Positions 1 to 8,314 of a stretch of 22,786 nucleotides of DNA are shown here, piece after piece. A model generated the notes under the pieces. It saw nothing but the letters and a program-made list of their open reading frames with translations, was not told where the DNA came from and did no database searches. Made by a program: the position numbers and the translations under genes. Numbering within the stretch: position 1 is the stretch's first letter; each line of letters starts with the position of its first letter. Source of the stretch: a virus; the IMG/VR virus record IMGVR_UViG_3300049225_000477, positions 1 through 22,786 of that record. One strand, given 5' to 3'.

Positions 1-672
1 ATGACCTCTACAAGTCATATGGTAACACAAAGAATCCCTTGACTGTACCATTTCATAACCTGCTAAAATCCATCTATTAAATATATCTGAATCTTCGTAA
101 CCATAGGGAGCAAACCTCTGGTCATGACCTCCAATGGATAAATGGTCTTCTTTATATAACATCCAGGGTGCGAATATTCCTTGAGTAGTAATATTTTTAT
201 CTTTATTAGAAGTTTCAATACAAAAATTTTCAAATGCTTCCCAATTAAAATCATCGTAATCAATACCAAAATGTTGAACATGCTTTTCGAGTCCCGCTGG
301 GTGTATAGGGGGTTCAATCCTAGTAGCGCATACTACTTTACCTTTTTCTAAATGCTTTAACATATTTTCAAAATAGCCTGGGCCTATGATCATATCTGAA
401 TGTAAGATAGAAACTATATCAGTCTTTGCTAATCTCATACCTTCATCGTACCAATATGTATGTCCTTTTCTATCTTTAGAAATTATAGTTTGTAGATAAT
501 CATCATTAAGATTTAATAGCCACTTTGAAGTTTCATCTTCTGAGGCATCATCTATAATAATCATATTAACTTTAGGCGCATACTTTTTTATACTTTGATA
601 AGTATTTTTTAAGTGTTCTAATGTGTTATGACTAGGAATTATGACAGTATGTTTAATATATTTGTTTTCCAT
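1..672 (-). CDS. Glycosyltransferase family 2 (GT-A), 3' end cut by the window edge
   Basis: The frame is open from an ATG at 672 to the window edge (224 codons, no stop), so the C-terminus is missing. The protein starts MENKYIKHTVIIPSHN, the usual first strand of GT2 enzymes, followed by the acidic nucleotide-binding DDASED (residues 41-46). HSDM near 91-94 sits where the metal-binding DxD is expected, and YGYEDSDIF (190-198) matches the catalytic ED region of family 2. A GT2 enzyme transfers a sugar from a nucleotide sugar to an acceptor; donor and acceptor cannot be read here. Its start overlaps the end of the upstream glycosyltransferase gene by 34 nt, suggesting translational coupling. 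It closes the visible part of the 1-6407 glycosyltransferase run. Family call is firm, specificity unknown. Confidence 0.85.
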   Translation of the reverse strand, partial: MENKYIKHTVIIPSHNTLEHLKNTYQSIKKYAPKVNMIIIDDASEDETSKWLLNLNDDYLQTIISKDRKGHTYWYDEGMRLAKTDIVSILHSDMIIGPGYFENMLKHLEKGKVVCATRIEPPIHPAGLEKHVQHFGIDYDDFNWEAFENFCIETSNKDKNITTQGIFAPWMLYKEDHLSIGGHDQRFAPYGYEDSDIFNRWILAGYEMVQSRDSLCYHMTCRGH

Positions 673-1628
673 GTTTCTACATTATAATATTTTTGATAAT
701 TTTCTTTAGCTTTTAAGCTACATTCTTTATAAAACTCAGGATTATCTCTTAATAAAAGGGATAATTTACGTGCTCCTTCTATATCTTCAACATTTACTGA
801 TAAATCTGGAAAGCATCTATATTGAGTATCTACTAATTCGTTACCAATACAGGGTATACCAAAATAGGCACAATTTAAACTAAAAGTTCCGGCTGCAATA
901 GTAGGCATTAAATGTACAGCATATTTAAAATTAGCTAGTTCTGTAATCCAATCATTCCAAATTAATCTTGGAAAATGGTTTAAATTAGGTAATTGGTCTT
1001 CATTTATTCTTTTGCTATGTGATTCTTGAGCCCAAATTGGATTATTAAATTCTTGAGCTACATAATAACTTTGAAATCCTCCATACCAATGAGAAAAATT
1101 ACCCCCTATTAAAGTTTTATCTTCAGTTTTAGGAGTTATATTTTTAATATAAAAATCCCTCATTAAAGTTCCTATGGCTTGTACAGGTTTAGTTGGAAAT
1201 AATCCTTTATAAAATTTTACGTCATGTTCATTATGGGCTAAAATACCATCAAAAGATTGAAGTTGGTTGTAAAAGTAAATTTGGTTATGAACTTCATAAT
1301 CATTAAACCACCAAGTAGGACCTTCTTGAACATAAAATACTTTTTTATTATCTTGTTTAGTAAGTACTTCTTTATAAGGAAATTTTAAAATATCACTAAT
1401 TGGGTTTTCTTTAGAAGAAAGAGAAACTCCTCCATCAGCACTTAAATAAACTTGTCCTTTAGGTAGTATTAAAAGTACAGCATCATAGTTTTTAACATTT
1501 TCAATTTGTCTGAGATTGAAATGATCAGCATCTAAAGCATTCATCCATGCAAATTCAGTTCTCATATTAGGATGATCATTAGATACTTTCCCATTAAATC
1601 CCATTTCTGTTAAAAATGCTATTTTCAT
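639..1628 (-). CDS. Glycosyltransferase, GT-B-like (GT4/CgeB-type)
   Basis: This 329-aa protein begins MKIAFLTEMGFNGKV, a typical first strand of a Rossmann-type GT-B domain. The middle carries VQEGPTWWFND and the C-terminal half has FKYAVHLMP...AAGTFSLNCAYFGIPCIGN (about 235-264), which resembles the donor-site helix of GT4/CgeB-like enzymes, where a 'choose the accessible, valued element' pattern GIPCIGN follows the catalytic region. The classic E-x7-E pair is not obvious, so the family assignment is loose. It is 1 nt from the upstream gene and overlaps the downstream GT2 gene by 34 nt, so it belongs to one co-transcribed cluster of sugar-transfer genes. No signal peptide or membrane segment is apparent, implying a cytoplasmic enzyme. 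Acceptor unknown. Confidence 0.65.
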   Translation of the reverse strand: MKIAFLTEMGFNGKVSNDHPNMRTEFAWMNALDADHFNLRQIENVKNYDAVLLILPKGQVYLSADGGVSLSSKENPISDILKFPYKEVLTKQDNKKVFYVQEGPTWWFNDYEVHNQIYFYNQLQSFDGILAHNEHDVKFYKGLFPTKPVQAIGTLMRDFYIKNITPKTEDKTLIGGNFSHWYGGFQSYYVAQEFNNPIWAQESHSKRINEDQLPNLNHFPRLIWNDWITELANFKYAVHLMPTIAAGTFSLNCAYFGIPCIGNELVDTQYRCFPDLSVNVEDIEGARKLSLLLRDNPEFYKECSLKAKENYQKYYNVETWKTNILNILS

Positions 1629-1629
1629 T

Positions 1630-2601
1630 TTAAAATTGTTTTACTGACCCGTCCTTATAAACATATTTGGTTCCTCTAATACAACATTCTCTTATAGTGC
1701 TATAGGGACATAAAGTTATAGTTTTAGTATCTTTACCACTTGCAGCATCCGTTATACCTGCTTGGTATCCAATATTAAATAATGCCTTACTTTTAATGTA
1801 GATCTGTTCTCTTAGAGATAACCCTAATTTTGAAAAGTCTATACTATTAGGAAAACATTCACCCCATTGTGTAGTTTTAATATCAAATTCACTAAAATAA
1901 AATACAGGTTTACCATGATATTCTTTAGTTTCTTTAATTAAATGATGATCATAGTCCCACCTCCCCCTTAAGCTTTCTATTCTTGAGGCAAATAATAAGC
2001 ACCCATAGGATTCATCTCCAAAATTCTTTTTGATAATACCTTCACATTTGTCTATTTCTTCTTGATCAAAATATAATTTAGGTCTTGAATCTATATTTTT
2101 TAAGTCTTCATCTGTAAACCCAAATCTTCTTAAAATTTGTTCAGCAAGTGGTTCATCACAAGATCTTATCATTTCACCATCGTGGATTAAAGAACTATAA
2201 CAACGATCATGGTCTGTAAATACTCGGGTGAATTCTCCTTTACTAAAAAATTTATCAATATAAGGGTTATTTTTATGGATAATATCTTTATTATCTAATG
2301 CTTTATTTTTCCCTTGGTAACTCCAATTATTAACTCCAGGAATCATTTGTTTTACATATTCCTTTGTTGGTAAAGCTATTTTAATTTTAGGATATTTTTT
2401 CTTTAATGCTTCAAAGATTCCACTTCGTATTCCTAAATCTCCTATGCTATAACACATCCCCATAAAAGGGAACCAACCATCGTAATCTTTTGGTAAAGAA
2501 ACATCTTTAATATTTTCTAGATCATTTTTATGTACTCCTAAATAATCTACATTAACCCCTGCATCAATAATTTGATCATTTATAATGAACCACTGTCTCA
2601 T
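1630..2601 (-). CDS. Putative GT-B glycosyltransferase, heptosyltransferase (GT9)-like
   Basis: The 323-aa protein has an N-terminal segment FPFMGMCYSIGDLGIRSG (about 44-61) followed by a helix and KIKIALPT, resembling the GDxhxxTP-type nucleotide-sugar fold start of ADP-heptose-type GT9 enzymes. Near the C-terminus, ALFNIGYQAGITDAASGKD (about 274-292) resembles the conserved G-x-SG-x-x-hA donor-site region of that family. Overall similarity is weak and I recognise it by pattern only. It overlaps the upstream GT2 gene by 4 nt (ATGA) and is followed after 1 nt by another glycosyltransferase gene. Both neighbours support a sugar-transfer role. If not a glycosyltransferase, it could be a nucleotide-sugar-binding accessory protein. 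Confidence 0.45.
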   Translation of the reverse strand: MRQWFIINDQIIDAGVNVDYLGVHKNDLENIKDVSLPKDYDGWFPFMGMCYSIGDLGIRSGIFEALKKKYPKIKIALPTKEYVKQMIPGVNNWSYQGKNKALDNKDIIHKNNPYIDKFFSKGEFTRVFTDHDRCYSSLIHDGEMIRSCDEPLAEQILRRFGFTDEDLKNIDSRPKLYFDQEEIDKCEGIIKKNFGDESYGCLLFASRIESLRGRWDYDHHLIKETKEYHGKPVFYFSEFDIKTTQWGECFPNSIDFSKLGLSLREQIYIKSKALFNIGYQAGITDAASGKDTKTITLCPYSTIRECCIRGTKYVYKDGSVKQF

Positions 2602-3224
2602 AACGTGTCGTAATATGCGTTTTGTTTTTCTTGGCGATCAATTGTTTTAGGATGGTATAAAGATAATTGTTCAGTTGGTGGAATAGGAGCATATGTTTTA
2701 AAACCTTCTAAAACCTCATGTACCTTATTTTTCCATTTAATTTCAGGTTTATTTTTCCATATACGCCATTGGTAATCAGGATAATTTACCCAACCCTTAT
2801 CATCTACATTCCATCCCCACTTTTTAATATGTTCATCAGTTAACCCCTCAACTGTATTTACTCTAGGAACTAAATATACTTCATTATCAGGGTTATTACC
2901 TAATATTTCTGGGAGGTAACCTAGTAACACTTGATGAGGCATTTCATCAGCATCTATTTGGAATATATAATCTCCTGAACAATATTCTGTTAATTGGTTT
3001 TTCCAGTCAGCAAAATGACCATTAAAATCAAATCCCCTCCATGTCTGTACATTAGGTAGTTTATTGAATTTCAATAAATAATTTAATACTTCAGGATCAC
3101 CATTTTTGCTATCATATAGAATAACTATTTCATCTTTTATTCTCTTATTTTCTAATAGAAATGGGACAAGTTTCTGTATTTCAAGAAACTCATTACATAC
3201 TGTTATTGCATAACTTATTTTCAT
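2598..3224 (-). CDS. Glycosyltransferase family 2 (GT-A), short
   Basis: This 208-aa protein starts MKISYAITVCNE, the canonical GT2 opening strand, and has a clear DxD motif in FQIDADEMP (D91, D93), which binds the metal and nucleotide-sugar phosphates. A later W-KNKVHE segment (about 162-168) is typical of the SunS/WaaE-like branch of GT2, where it lies near the acceptor site. The protein is somewhat shorter than usual GT2 enzymes (about 230-300 aa) but looks complete. The stop overlaps the next start by 4 nt; the upstream 147-aa gene ends 6 nt before this start. No signal peptide or transmembrane segment is visible. Substrate unknown. Confidence 0.8.
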   Translation of the reverse strand: MKISYAITVCNEFLEIQKLVPFLLENKRIKDEIVILYDSKNGDPEVLNYLLKFNKLPNVQTWRGFDFNGHFADWKNQLTEYCSGDYIFQIDADEMPHQVLLGYLPEILGNNPDNEVYLVPRVNTVEGLTDEHIKKWGWNVDDKGWVNYPDYQWRIWKNKPEIKWKNKVHEVLEGFKTYAPIPPTEQLSLYHPKTIDRQEKQNAYYDTL

Positions 3225-3230
3225 ATTTTT

Positions 3231-3674
3231 CTATTCTGGTAATAATCCAATATATGAAAGAGCATCTATAAAATCACGTTCTTTAAAATATTTTATAGTA
3301 GTCATATCAGCTCTATGTTTTTCGCCTTTATATTTTTCTTGTTCTTCTTTTGGTATTTCAATAGCTTTTACTGCACCCCAATTCCAATTTTCTACATCTG
3401 TACCTGAGGCGAATATCATACCATTTTCTTTAACATTAACAGTATTAGGTAACCATATTAATTTAGTTTTAGGATCAGTCCATGCTAAATCTTTATAAAT
3501 TTCAGGTAAAACATCTACTTGTTCCTTATAAAATTCAGAACCTTCTAACATTAAAGTATTAGTCCAAAAACCACATGATAAACTATAATAATTAGTAATA
3601 TCTTTATTTATTTCTGTTTTATAACATAAATCTCCTCCGGATTTAGGGCAATTTATTATTTCATCATGATTCAT
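3231..3674 (-). CDS. Unknown 147-aa protein with degenerate Zn-ribbon-like N-terminus
   Basis: I do not recognise a named family. The first 37 residues contain CPKSGGDLCY (C9, C17) and, after a short hairpin-like stretch, SCGFWTN (C34). This spacing looks like a small zinc ribbon in which one cysteine has become serine (S12 in the first CPxC-like knuckle). The rest is rich in tryptophan and acidic residues with no catalytic signature I can name. It sits between two glycosyltransferase genes (1 nt and 6 nt gaps), so it is co-transcribed with them; whether it works with them cannot be told from sequence. The frame is well conserved in codon character and has a plausible ATG, so I regard it as a real gene. 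Confidence 0.75.
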   Translation of the reverse strand: MNHDEIINCPKSGGDLCYKTEINKDITNYYSLSCGFWTNTLMLEGSEFYKEQVDVLPEIYKDLAWTDPKTKLIWLPNTVNVKENGMIFASGTDVENWNWGAVKAIEIPKEEQEKYKGEKHRADMTTIKYFKERDFIDALSYIGLLPE

Positions 3675-3675
3675 A

Positions 3676-4968
3676 TTATATTTTATTTAGTTTAGGTAAA
3701 CCAATATTAGATAAATTTAGTGTATTCATTTTTGGAAAATCTGGGAGGTTTTTATTAAGTTGATCTTCTACTAAGTCTTTCATTTTATCCCAGCTAAAGG
3801 TATCTTTAATATACTTTTTTTGTTTTCTAGATCGAGATAAATGTTTTTTATAATGTTTATACACTTGTCTTAAGGAACTGATAGAATTTTGGGGGTCAAC
3901 TTGAAACCATTTAGCTTCTTTTATTAACCAATTATTAGAAGCTGATCCATGAACATTTTCTAATTTACCAGGAAGTAAAACATTATATTCAGTTTTTAAA
4001 AAATCTATATGACCACTCCAACCTGAAGCTATAATAGGTTTACCTGTAGTAGCAAATTCTAATAAAGGTCGACCAAATCCTTCCCCCTTAGTAAGACTAA
4101 CCATGGCTTTAACTTTAGGATGGTTATACAATTCATTCATTTCTGAATCATCAAATTCCCCATTTAATAGATAAATGTTAGGTAAATTAGCTTTACCATG
4201 TAAGTCTCTAATTTGTTTAATTTTATCTAAAATATTATCCCTACTACTGTATGAAGCTACCCCAATTGAAGATTTTAAAATAAGTGCTGGTTTTTTACCT
4301 ATGCCTTTTTTAAAGCTTTCATAAAAAGCATTAACTAATACACCAACATTTTTTCTGTCGTGTCCATATTCTCCTTGCATCCAATGTCCAACAAACAAGT
4401 AACAAAATTCTTCTTTTATATCTTTAAAATTAATTGTTTTAATTTCTCCACTTGTTATGGGTTTGTAAGTAGATACATCTACTCCCTCAAAAATAACTTC
4501 AATTGGTTTTTCTAATTTTACTTTGCCTACAATTTGACCTGTTCTTTTATCTTGTCTATCATAAACCATTTTTTCAAAAGTATCTTTAGCAAATTGTGAT
4601 GAAACCCAATTTATATCCATCCTATTTAAACCTTCTATCCATTCTGCTTTACATGCGGTGGCTTCAATACCTGCTGTTAGACCGATATTGTATTTTCCAA
4701 TAGGTTGAAATTCATTAGGAATTGTAATTTGCATCCAAATTTCTGGTTGGGTTTTTTGCCAATCTTGAGGAGCCATATGTTTATATAAAAATCTCCATTC
4801 AGGGTGGTCTTCACAAAATCCCCAAGAGGTTTCACCCCATTTTTGGGATAATAATTCTACTTTATATTTATCTAACTTAATAATAGCTTTAACTATATCT
4901 CTTGCTCTTGCCCCATATCCTGAATAAGTATCAAAAGGGCAGCTTATAACAAATCTTGGTTTACTCAT
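3676..4968 (-). CDS. Glycosyltransferase family 4 (GT-B)
   Basis: The 430-aa protein has the two-domain layout of GT4 enzymes. The N-terminal domain includes the glycine-rich loop YSGYGARARD (15-24). The C-terminal domain carries the E-x7-E motif in GEGFGRPLLE (E296, E304), followed by GKPIIASGWSGH, the usual donor-nucleotide-binding stretch. FVGHWMQGEYGHDRKN (about 192-207) occupies the position of the phosphate-binding R/K. These residues support retaining transfer from a nucleotide sugar. The start shares one base with the stop of the upstream GT4 gene (TAATG), a coupling arrangement. Cytoplasmic by absence of signal or membrane segments. Donor and acceptor cannot be predicted. Confidence 0.88.
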   Translation of the reverse strand: MSKPRFVISCPFDTYSGYGARARDIVKAIIKLDKYKVELLSQKWGETSWGFCEDHPEWRFLYKHMAPQDWQKTQPEIWMQITIPNEFQPIGKYNIGLTAGIEATACKAEWIEGLNRMDINWVSSQFAKDTFEKMVYDRQDKRTGQIVGKVKLEKPIEVIFEGVDVSTYKPITSGEIKTINFKDIKEEFCYLFVGHWMQGEYGHDRKNVGVLVNAFYESFKKGIGKKPALILKSSIGVASYSSRDNILDKIKQIRDLHGKANLPNIYLLNGEFDDSEMNELYNHPKVKAMVSLTKGEGFGRPLLEFATTGKPIIASGWSGHIDFLKTEYNVLLPGKLENVHGSASNNWLIKEAKWFQVDPQNSISSLRQVYKHYKKHLSRSRKQKKYIKDTFSWDKMKDLVEDQLNKNLPDFPKMNTLNLSNIGLPKLNKI

Positions 4969-6407
4969 TAATATATAATTTTATGATTTAAAAATTTACC
5001 TTTATAATTATTTGCATTAATTACTTCATATTTTTCTCTTGGTTCCCATACATCAAATAACTCGTCTAAAGCATTTATTACTCTTTTTGCTTGATGTGTA
5101 GAAGTAAATCCGGCTTCATCACTTAAAGCCCATTCTCTTCCTTTTAACCCTCTTCGTTTAAGTTCTTTTCTACCTAAATTATAACATTCTTTAATTCTTT
5201 CAAAAGCATCTTCCCAAGTACATCTATCATCATAAATGTATGGAGTTGGAGGGGAACCTTGAATTGATCTTGATGTTGGGTAAACGGGGAATGCCCATTC
5301 ACCATGTTCTTTATATGTACCCCTATGATTAGACGGAACATCAGCACTTGGTGTAAACCATTTCCCATTTTCATCTATAAATCTCATTTGGTCTTGCATG
5401 CCTCCTGTAACATTAGCAATAATAGGGGTTCCTGCCAACATAGATTCTGTGTTAGCTAACCCCCAACCTTCATTAGAAGATAATAGTATATGAACATCTG
5501 CTATATTATATAACCAATTTAATTGTTGTTCAGTTAATTTTGAATCTATAAAAATTACATTTTTGTGGTAATCTTGATCAAATAAATATTCTTTTACTTT
5601 AGGTAAATCAGTTCCAGCGTTAGTTACTCTTTCAACTTTTAATACCATATAACAATCTTTAGCTTTTTCTTTAGGTAAAGAATCTAAAAATGCTCTAAAA
5701 GCCATCATAGCATCTGGGATTTGTTTTCTTCTGATATTTCTTGAGTTAAAATAAAGAACAAATTCTGGGTCTTTGTTTTTGAATATAGATTTTTTAAAAT
5801 TAATTAAATCTAGATCATTATCCATAAGTGGGAAAAAATGGGTAATATCTTTACCATGAGGAACATATTTAAAAATTCTATTACCTTCATGTCCTTTTAA
5901 TACTAATTTATTAATATTAACAGTTTGTTTTGAAATCCCCATTAATAAATCACATGCCTCATAATATGGTCTATTATACATAGGAGCTGGGTAATCATCC
6001 CAAATATTTAAGTAAGTGATTGGGATTTTTTTTCTAATTTCTTGTTCCATACTCCAAATATAGGTAAAATATCTAGGGTCTGTGATTAAAAAGAGTGCAT
6101 CTGGTTTTTCTAATTTAATTATTGATCTTAATACTTGTGAATCCCCATATCCAGAAGCAGGATACAATAGCACAGATGAATCATTTATTCCCATAAGTTC
6201 ATTAGTATTTTGGGATAAATCTAATCTTTTTCCTTTTTCAGGATGGTCTATAGAACCAGCTATCTGGACCCAATTAAAGTGGTGGGAGGTATGTAATACA
6301 ATTTCTTTTGCTATAGTAGCAACTCCAGAATGTACTCTAATATCGTCGCAAATTAGAAGTATTTTTTTTCTTTTATCCTTAGGGATATATTTAAAGTCTT
6401 TATTCAT
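4968..6407 (-). CDS. Glycosyltransferase family 4 (GT-B)
   Basis: This 479-aa GT-B protein starts the glycosyltransferase run downstream of the small DNA-binding-like protein. The N-terminal Rossmann region is KKILLICDDIRVHSGVA (14-30). The donor domain holds NSRNIRRKQ (221-229), supplying the phosphate-contacting R/K, and the E-x7-E motif in NEGWGLANTE (E313, E321) followed by AGTPIIANVTGG. These are diagnostic of GT4. A C-terminal extension with an aromatic-rich stretch (about 360-400) is longer than the minimal family fold. It overlaps the upstream 66-aa gene by 8 nt and the next GT4 gene by 1 nt. It could act sequentially with its neighbours in building one glycan. Confidence 0.88.
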   Translation of the reverse strand: MNKDFKYIPKDKRKKILLICDDIRVHSGVATIAKEIVLHTSHHFNWVQIAGSIDHPEKGKRLDLSQNTNELMGINDSSVLLYPASGYGDSQVLRSIIKLEKPDALFLITDPRYFTYIWSMEQEIRKKIPITYLNIWDDYPAPMYNRPYYEACDLLMGISKQTVNINKLVLKGHEGNRIFKYVPHGKDITHFFPLMDNDLDLINFKKSIFKNKDPEFVLYFNSRNIRRKQIPDAMMAFRAFLDSLPKEKAKDCYMVLKVERVTNAGTDLPKVKEYLFDQDYHKNVIFIDSKLTEQQLNWLYNIADVHILLSSNEGWGLANTESMLAGTPIIANVTGGMQDQMRFIDENGKWFTPSADVPSNHRGTYKEHGEWAFPVYPTSRSIQGSPPTPYIYDDRCTWEDAFERIKECYNLGRKELKRRGLKGREWALSDEAGFTSTHQAKRVINALDELFDVWEPREKYEVINANNYKGKFLNHKIIY

Positions 6408-6600
6408 TGTCCTTTAGTTCGAGATTAATTTGATTAGTAATTTGTTTACGAAAATCTTCATCTGTAAGATACAAAAACAAAGCCCGATCGGCAAGTTTTT
6501 GGAATGAAAATTTACGTTTTACACATTCAATTTTAAAATTCTCGAATAAATCGCTCTTGACTTTAACACTAGTTAGTGTCATTGGTTTTTTTGTTGTCAT
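6400..6600 (-). CDS. Small ribbon-helix-helix (CopG/Arc)-like protein
   Basis: The 66-aa protein has a short polar, lysine-rich start, a predicted strand LTSVKVKSDL (9-18), then two amphipathic helices (about 19-30 and 32-45) containing FKIECVKRKFSFQKLADRAL. This strand-helix-helix order fits ribbon-helix-helix dimers that insert a beta ribbon in the DNA major groove. It is preceded by a 41-nt intergenic gap that holds a TATAAT-like hexamer, one of only three gaps above 40 nt in the window, so it may head a transcription unit with the glycosyltransferases and could regulate it. The fold call is by pattern only; a target site cannot be proven. Other small helical proteins remain possible. Confidence 0.55.
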   Translation of the reverse strand: MTTKKPMTLTSVKVKSDLFENFKIECVKRKFSFQKLADRALFLYLTDEDFRKQITNQINLELKDNE

Positions 6601-6622
6601 AATCTTTATTTATTAAAACGTT

Positions 6623-6634
6623 TATTATACATAT
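6623..6634 (-). promoter_or_regulatory. Putative promoter -10 region ATATGTATAATA
   Basis: On the minus strand the 12-mer ATATGTATAATA lies in the gap before the 66-aa gene, about 24 nt from its ATG, and contains a perfect TATAAT. The identical 12-mer occurs in the gap upstream of hsp20 (13040-13051). No clear -35 is visible, as would be the case for a T4-late-type promoter, which uses only a -10-like element. Function is inferred from position and repetition. Confidence 0.45.
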
Positions 6635-6641
6635 ATAAGTA

Positions 6642-7616
6642 TTACTCAAAATGCGCCTTTGCTCCACATAATTCTTTATCTTCCCCATAAGGACAAAATG
6701 TACAATTCCATTTAGAAGGTGATTTTGGATAATCTATTTCTTTAATATTTCCATTTGAGCTAAAACATTCTGTTATAAAATCATTTATAGCATTATTAGC
6801 TCTATTTATTTTTATTTTCCCACTAGGAGGTACAAATGTTTGTACTCTATATGCTTGATGAGGTGACATTATTTTTTCATCATCCCAATCTAATACTTTT
6901 CTTTTAACAATAAAAAACTCAATATCAATTTTATCTAATGGGATTCCATATTGTTCAGAAAAGAATTTTTTATATAATATTAACTGAAAGTGTTTATCTT
7001 CGTTTTTCTTATCATATGAGTTCCATCCTTTAGTACTGGTTTTTATGTCGATTATTTTAAATGTATCTGTTGTTTCACAGTATGTTACAACATCTAGATA
7101 CCCCATGTATAATATGTTGTTATACATTTTATTTGGCGCAATTACAATTGGTATTTCACAACCAACTAAATATGTACCTTTTTTACTAAAATATCTACTA
7201 CGTTTTTTCTTAAACCACTCTAAAATAGCTACTCCATCTTCAAAAAATTCCCTCATTTCTTCAGCAGAAGAAAAATGTTCATTATTATTAGTTTTGTATT
7301 GTTTTTGATATTCACCTATAAATTTTTCTTGAAAAAATTCTTCTATATTAATTTCCCTATCAGCAGCAGCTGCAGATTTTTCATACATTACATCTAAATA
7401 ATGTTGCATTACTTCATGTACAGCTGTCCCAAATACAGTGTGTATAGAAGAATTAAATCTTTTAATTTTATCCTTATATTGGAGTTTCCAACGATAAGGA
7501 CAACTTCGGAAAATTGACATTTGAGAATAGGATATATTCTTTTGATATGCAAAATTAATTTCCTTAGGTGGATTATTTTTAATCTCCTTTACTATTTTAG
7601 GTATTTTTTTAGCCAA
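6642..7616 (-). CDS. PD-(D/E)XK nuclease, Cas4/RecB/AddB-like with predicted Fe-S cysteines
   Basis: The 324-aa protein shows the ordered motifs of the RecB/Cas4 branch of PD-(D/E)XK nucleases: SYSQMSIFRSCPYRW at the start (C39), GTAVHEVM (H67, E68), GYLDVV (D175), IIDIKTS (D190, K192) and HFQLILY (Q211, Y215). The C-terminus has C305-x2-C308-x8-C317, which with C39 makes the four-cysteine set that holds a 4Fe-4S cluster in Cas4 and AddB. No helicase domain is attached. Such standalone enzymes are common in T4-like phages and probably process DNA ends in recombination or replication. No cas gene or CRISPR array is present, so an adaptation role is not supported. It follows the Nmad1-like gene after 1 nt. 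Confidence 0.85.
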   Translation of the reverse strand: MAKKIPKIVKEIKNNPPKEINFAYQKNISYSQMSIFRSCPYRWKLQYKDKIKRFNSSIHTVFGTAVHEVMQHYLDVMYEKSAAAADREINIEEFFQEKFIGEYQKQYKTNNNEHFSSAEEMREFFEDGVAILEWFKKKRSRYFSKKGTYLVGCEIPIVIAPNKMYNNILYMGYLDVVTYCETTDTFKIIDIKTSTKGWNSYDKKNEDKHFQLILYKKFFSEQYGIPLDKIDIEFFIVKRKVLDWDDEKIMSPHQAYRVQTFVPPSGKIKINRANNAINDFITECFSSNGNIKEIDYPKSPSKWNCTFCPYGEDKELCGAKAHFE

Positions 7617-7617
7617 A

Positions 7618-8091
7618 CTATTTTTTCCATTTGTCTCGACCTACTAAAAGACCGATTATTCCATAATTGGCAACATCAATAAATGTATCTTGCATACCTT
7701 CACCTTCAACAAATGATCTACCATTTATTAATAGATTTTTTAAACGTGATATTTTATCCGTTAACCTAATACACAACCCAGTTAGTGAGAATTGTTTATC
7801 ATCGCTGTTATTAACGATATCTCCGCCTAAAGCAATGTTATTTAAACCATAGTCCATATGCTTACGAGCAAACATTTCATACATTTCTTTTTGAATTTGT
7901 TTAAATTCTTTAGATAATTCAGGGTATTCTTTTTCAAATATTTTAATATCTGATTTTGATCCTGATTTGGCGTTCATTATTTCTCTATCGCTCATAACTT
8001 TTGATAATTGGACTGCGTTGGAAGCAAAATGCCCCCCACTATTAATTTTATTTTCTAAACTCTCCATGTATTTTTTGACTGAATCACCCAT
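7618..8091 (-). CDS. DUF1599 / nucleotide-modification-associated domain 1 (Nmad1)-like protein
   Basis: The 157-aa protein contains EMFARKHMDYGLNNIALGGD (about 72-92), then LCIRLTDKISRLKNLL (106-121), and DTFIDVANYGIIGLL (about 135-149). The order K-x-x-DYG, RhxDKhxRL and D-x-x-x-DhANY is what I associate with the Pfam DUF1599 (Nmad1) family, helical proteins often encoded in phages near nucleotide-modifying genes. Its acidic and basic residues resemble those of all-alpha NTP pyrophosphohydrolases, but no activity is established from sequence. It overlaps the upstream 76-aa gene by 8 nt. Its presence in a phage that also carries folE and a MazG-like enzyme is suggestive of nucleotide-pool remodelling, not proof. 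Confidence 0.6.
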   Translation of the reverse strand: MGDSVKKYMESLENKINSGGHFASNAVQLSKVMSDREIMNAKSGSKSDIKIFEKEYPELSKEFKQIQKEMYEMFARKHMDYGLNNIALGGDIVNNSDDKQFSLTGLCIRLTDKISRLKNLLINGRSFVEGEGMQDTFIDVANYGIIGLLVGRDKWKK

Positions 8092-8314
8092 TGATTTGTT
8101 CTTTACTGTCTGAAAAATATGTATTTAGTACTGCAAGTCTATCATCTGCATCAACTAGATTTATAAGTGCTTCTTCAGCATTTTTATAAAAATCTTCTGT
8201 TGAATGGTCTCCAATACCAACTGCCTTATTACCCAGTAATTCAAGTGATAATAATGCTTTAGCTTTATCTGCTTCAGCAGATGTTTTTAACATAGTGTAT
8301 AATTCTTTTGTCAT
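8084..8314 (-). CDS. Unknown small acidic helical protein (76 aa)
   Basis: I do not recognise the family. The protein is predicted mostly helical and acidic, with an alanine/leucine-rich segment (AEADKAKALLSLELLGNKA, about 13-31) and a second helix around EDFYKNAEEALINLVDADD (40-58). There is no catalytic motif, signal peptide or membrane segment. Its start overlaps the stop of gp62 by 4 nt and its stop overlaps the next start by 8 nt, so translation is likely coupled to the clamp-loader gene. Position and coupling make it a real gene; a replication-related accessory role is only a guess. Confidence 0.7.
   Translation of the reverse strand: MTKELYTMLKTSAEADKAKALLSLELLGNKAVGIGDHSTEDFYKNAEEALINLVDADDRLAVLNTYFSDSKEQING

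Noticed and set aside
63-317. Open frame of 84 codons on the minus strand inside the first glycosyltransferase
   Set aside because: Lies in another frame of the partial GT2 gene, which has clear family motifs over its full 224 codons.
6082-6417. Plus-strand open frame of 111 codons
   Set aside because: Antisense to the GT4 gene at 4968-6407, with no motif and no other plus-strand gene in the window.
6642-7616. Cas4-like nuclease as a sign of CRISPR adaptation
   Set aside because: No repeat-spacer array, cas1 or cas2 is visible; standalone Cas4/RecB-like nucleases are common in T4-like phages.
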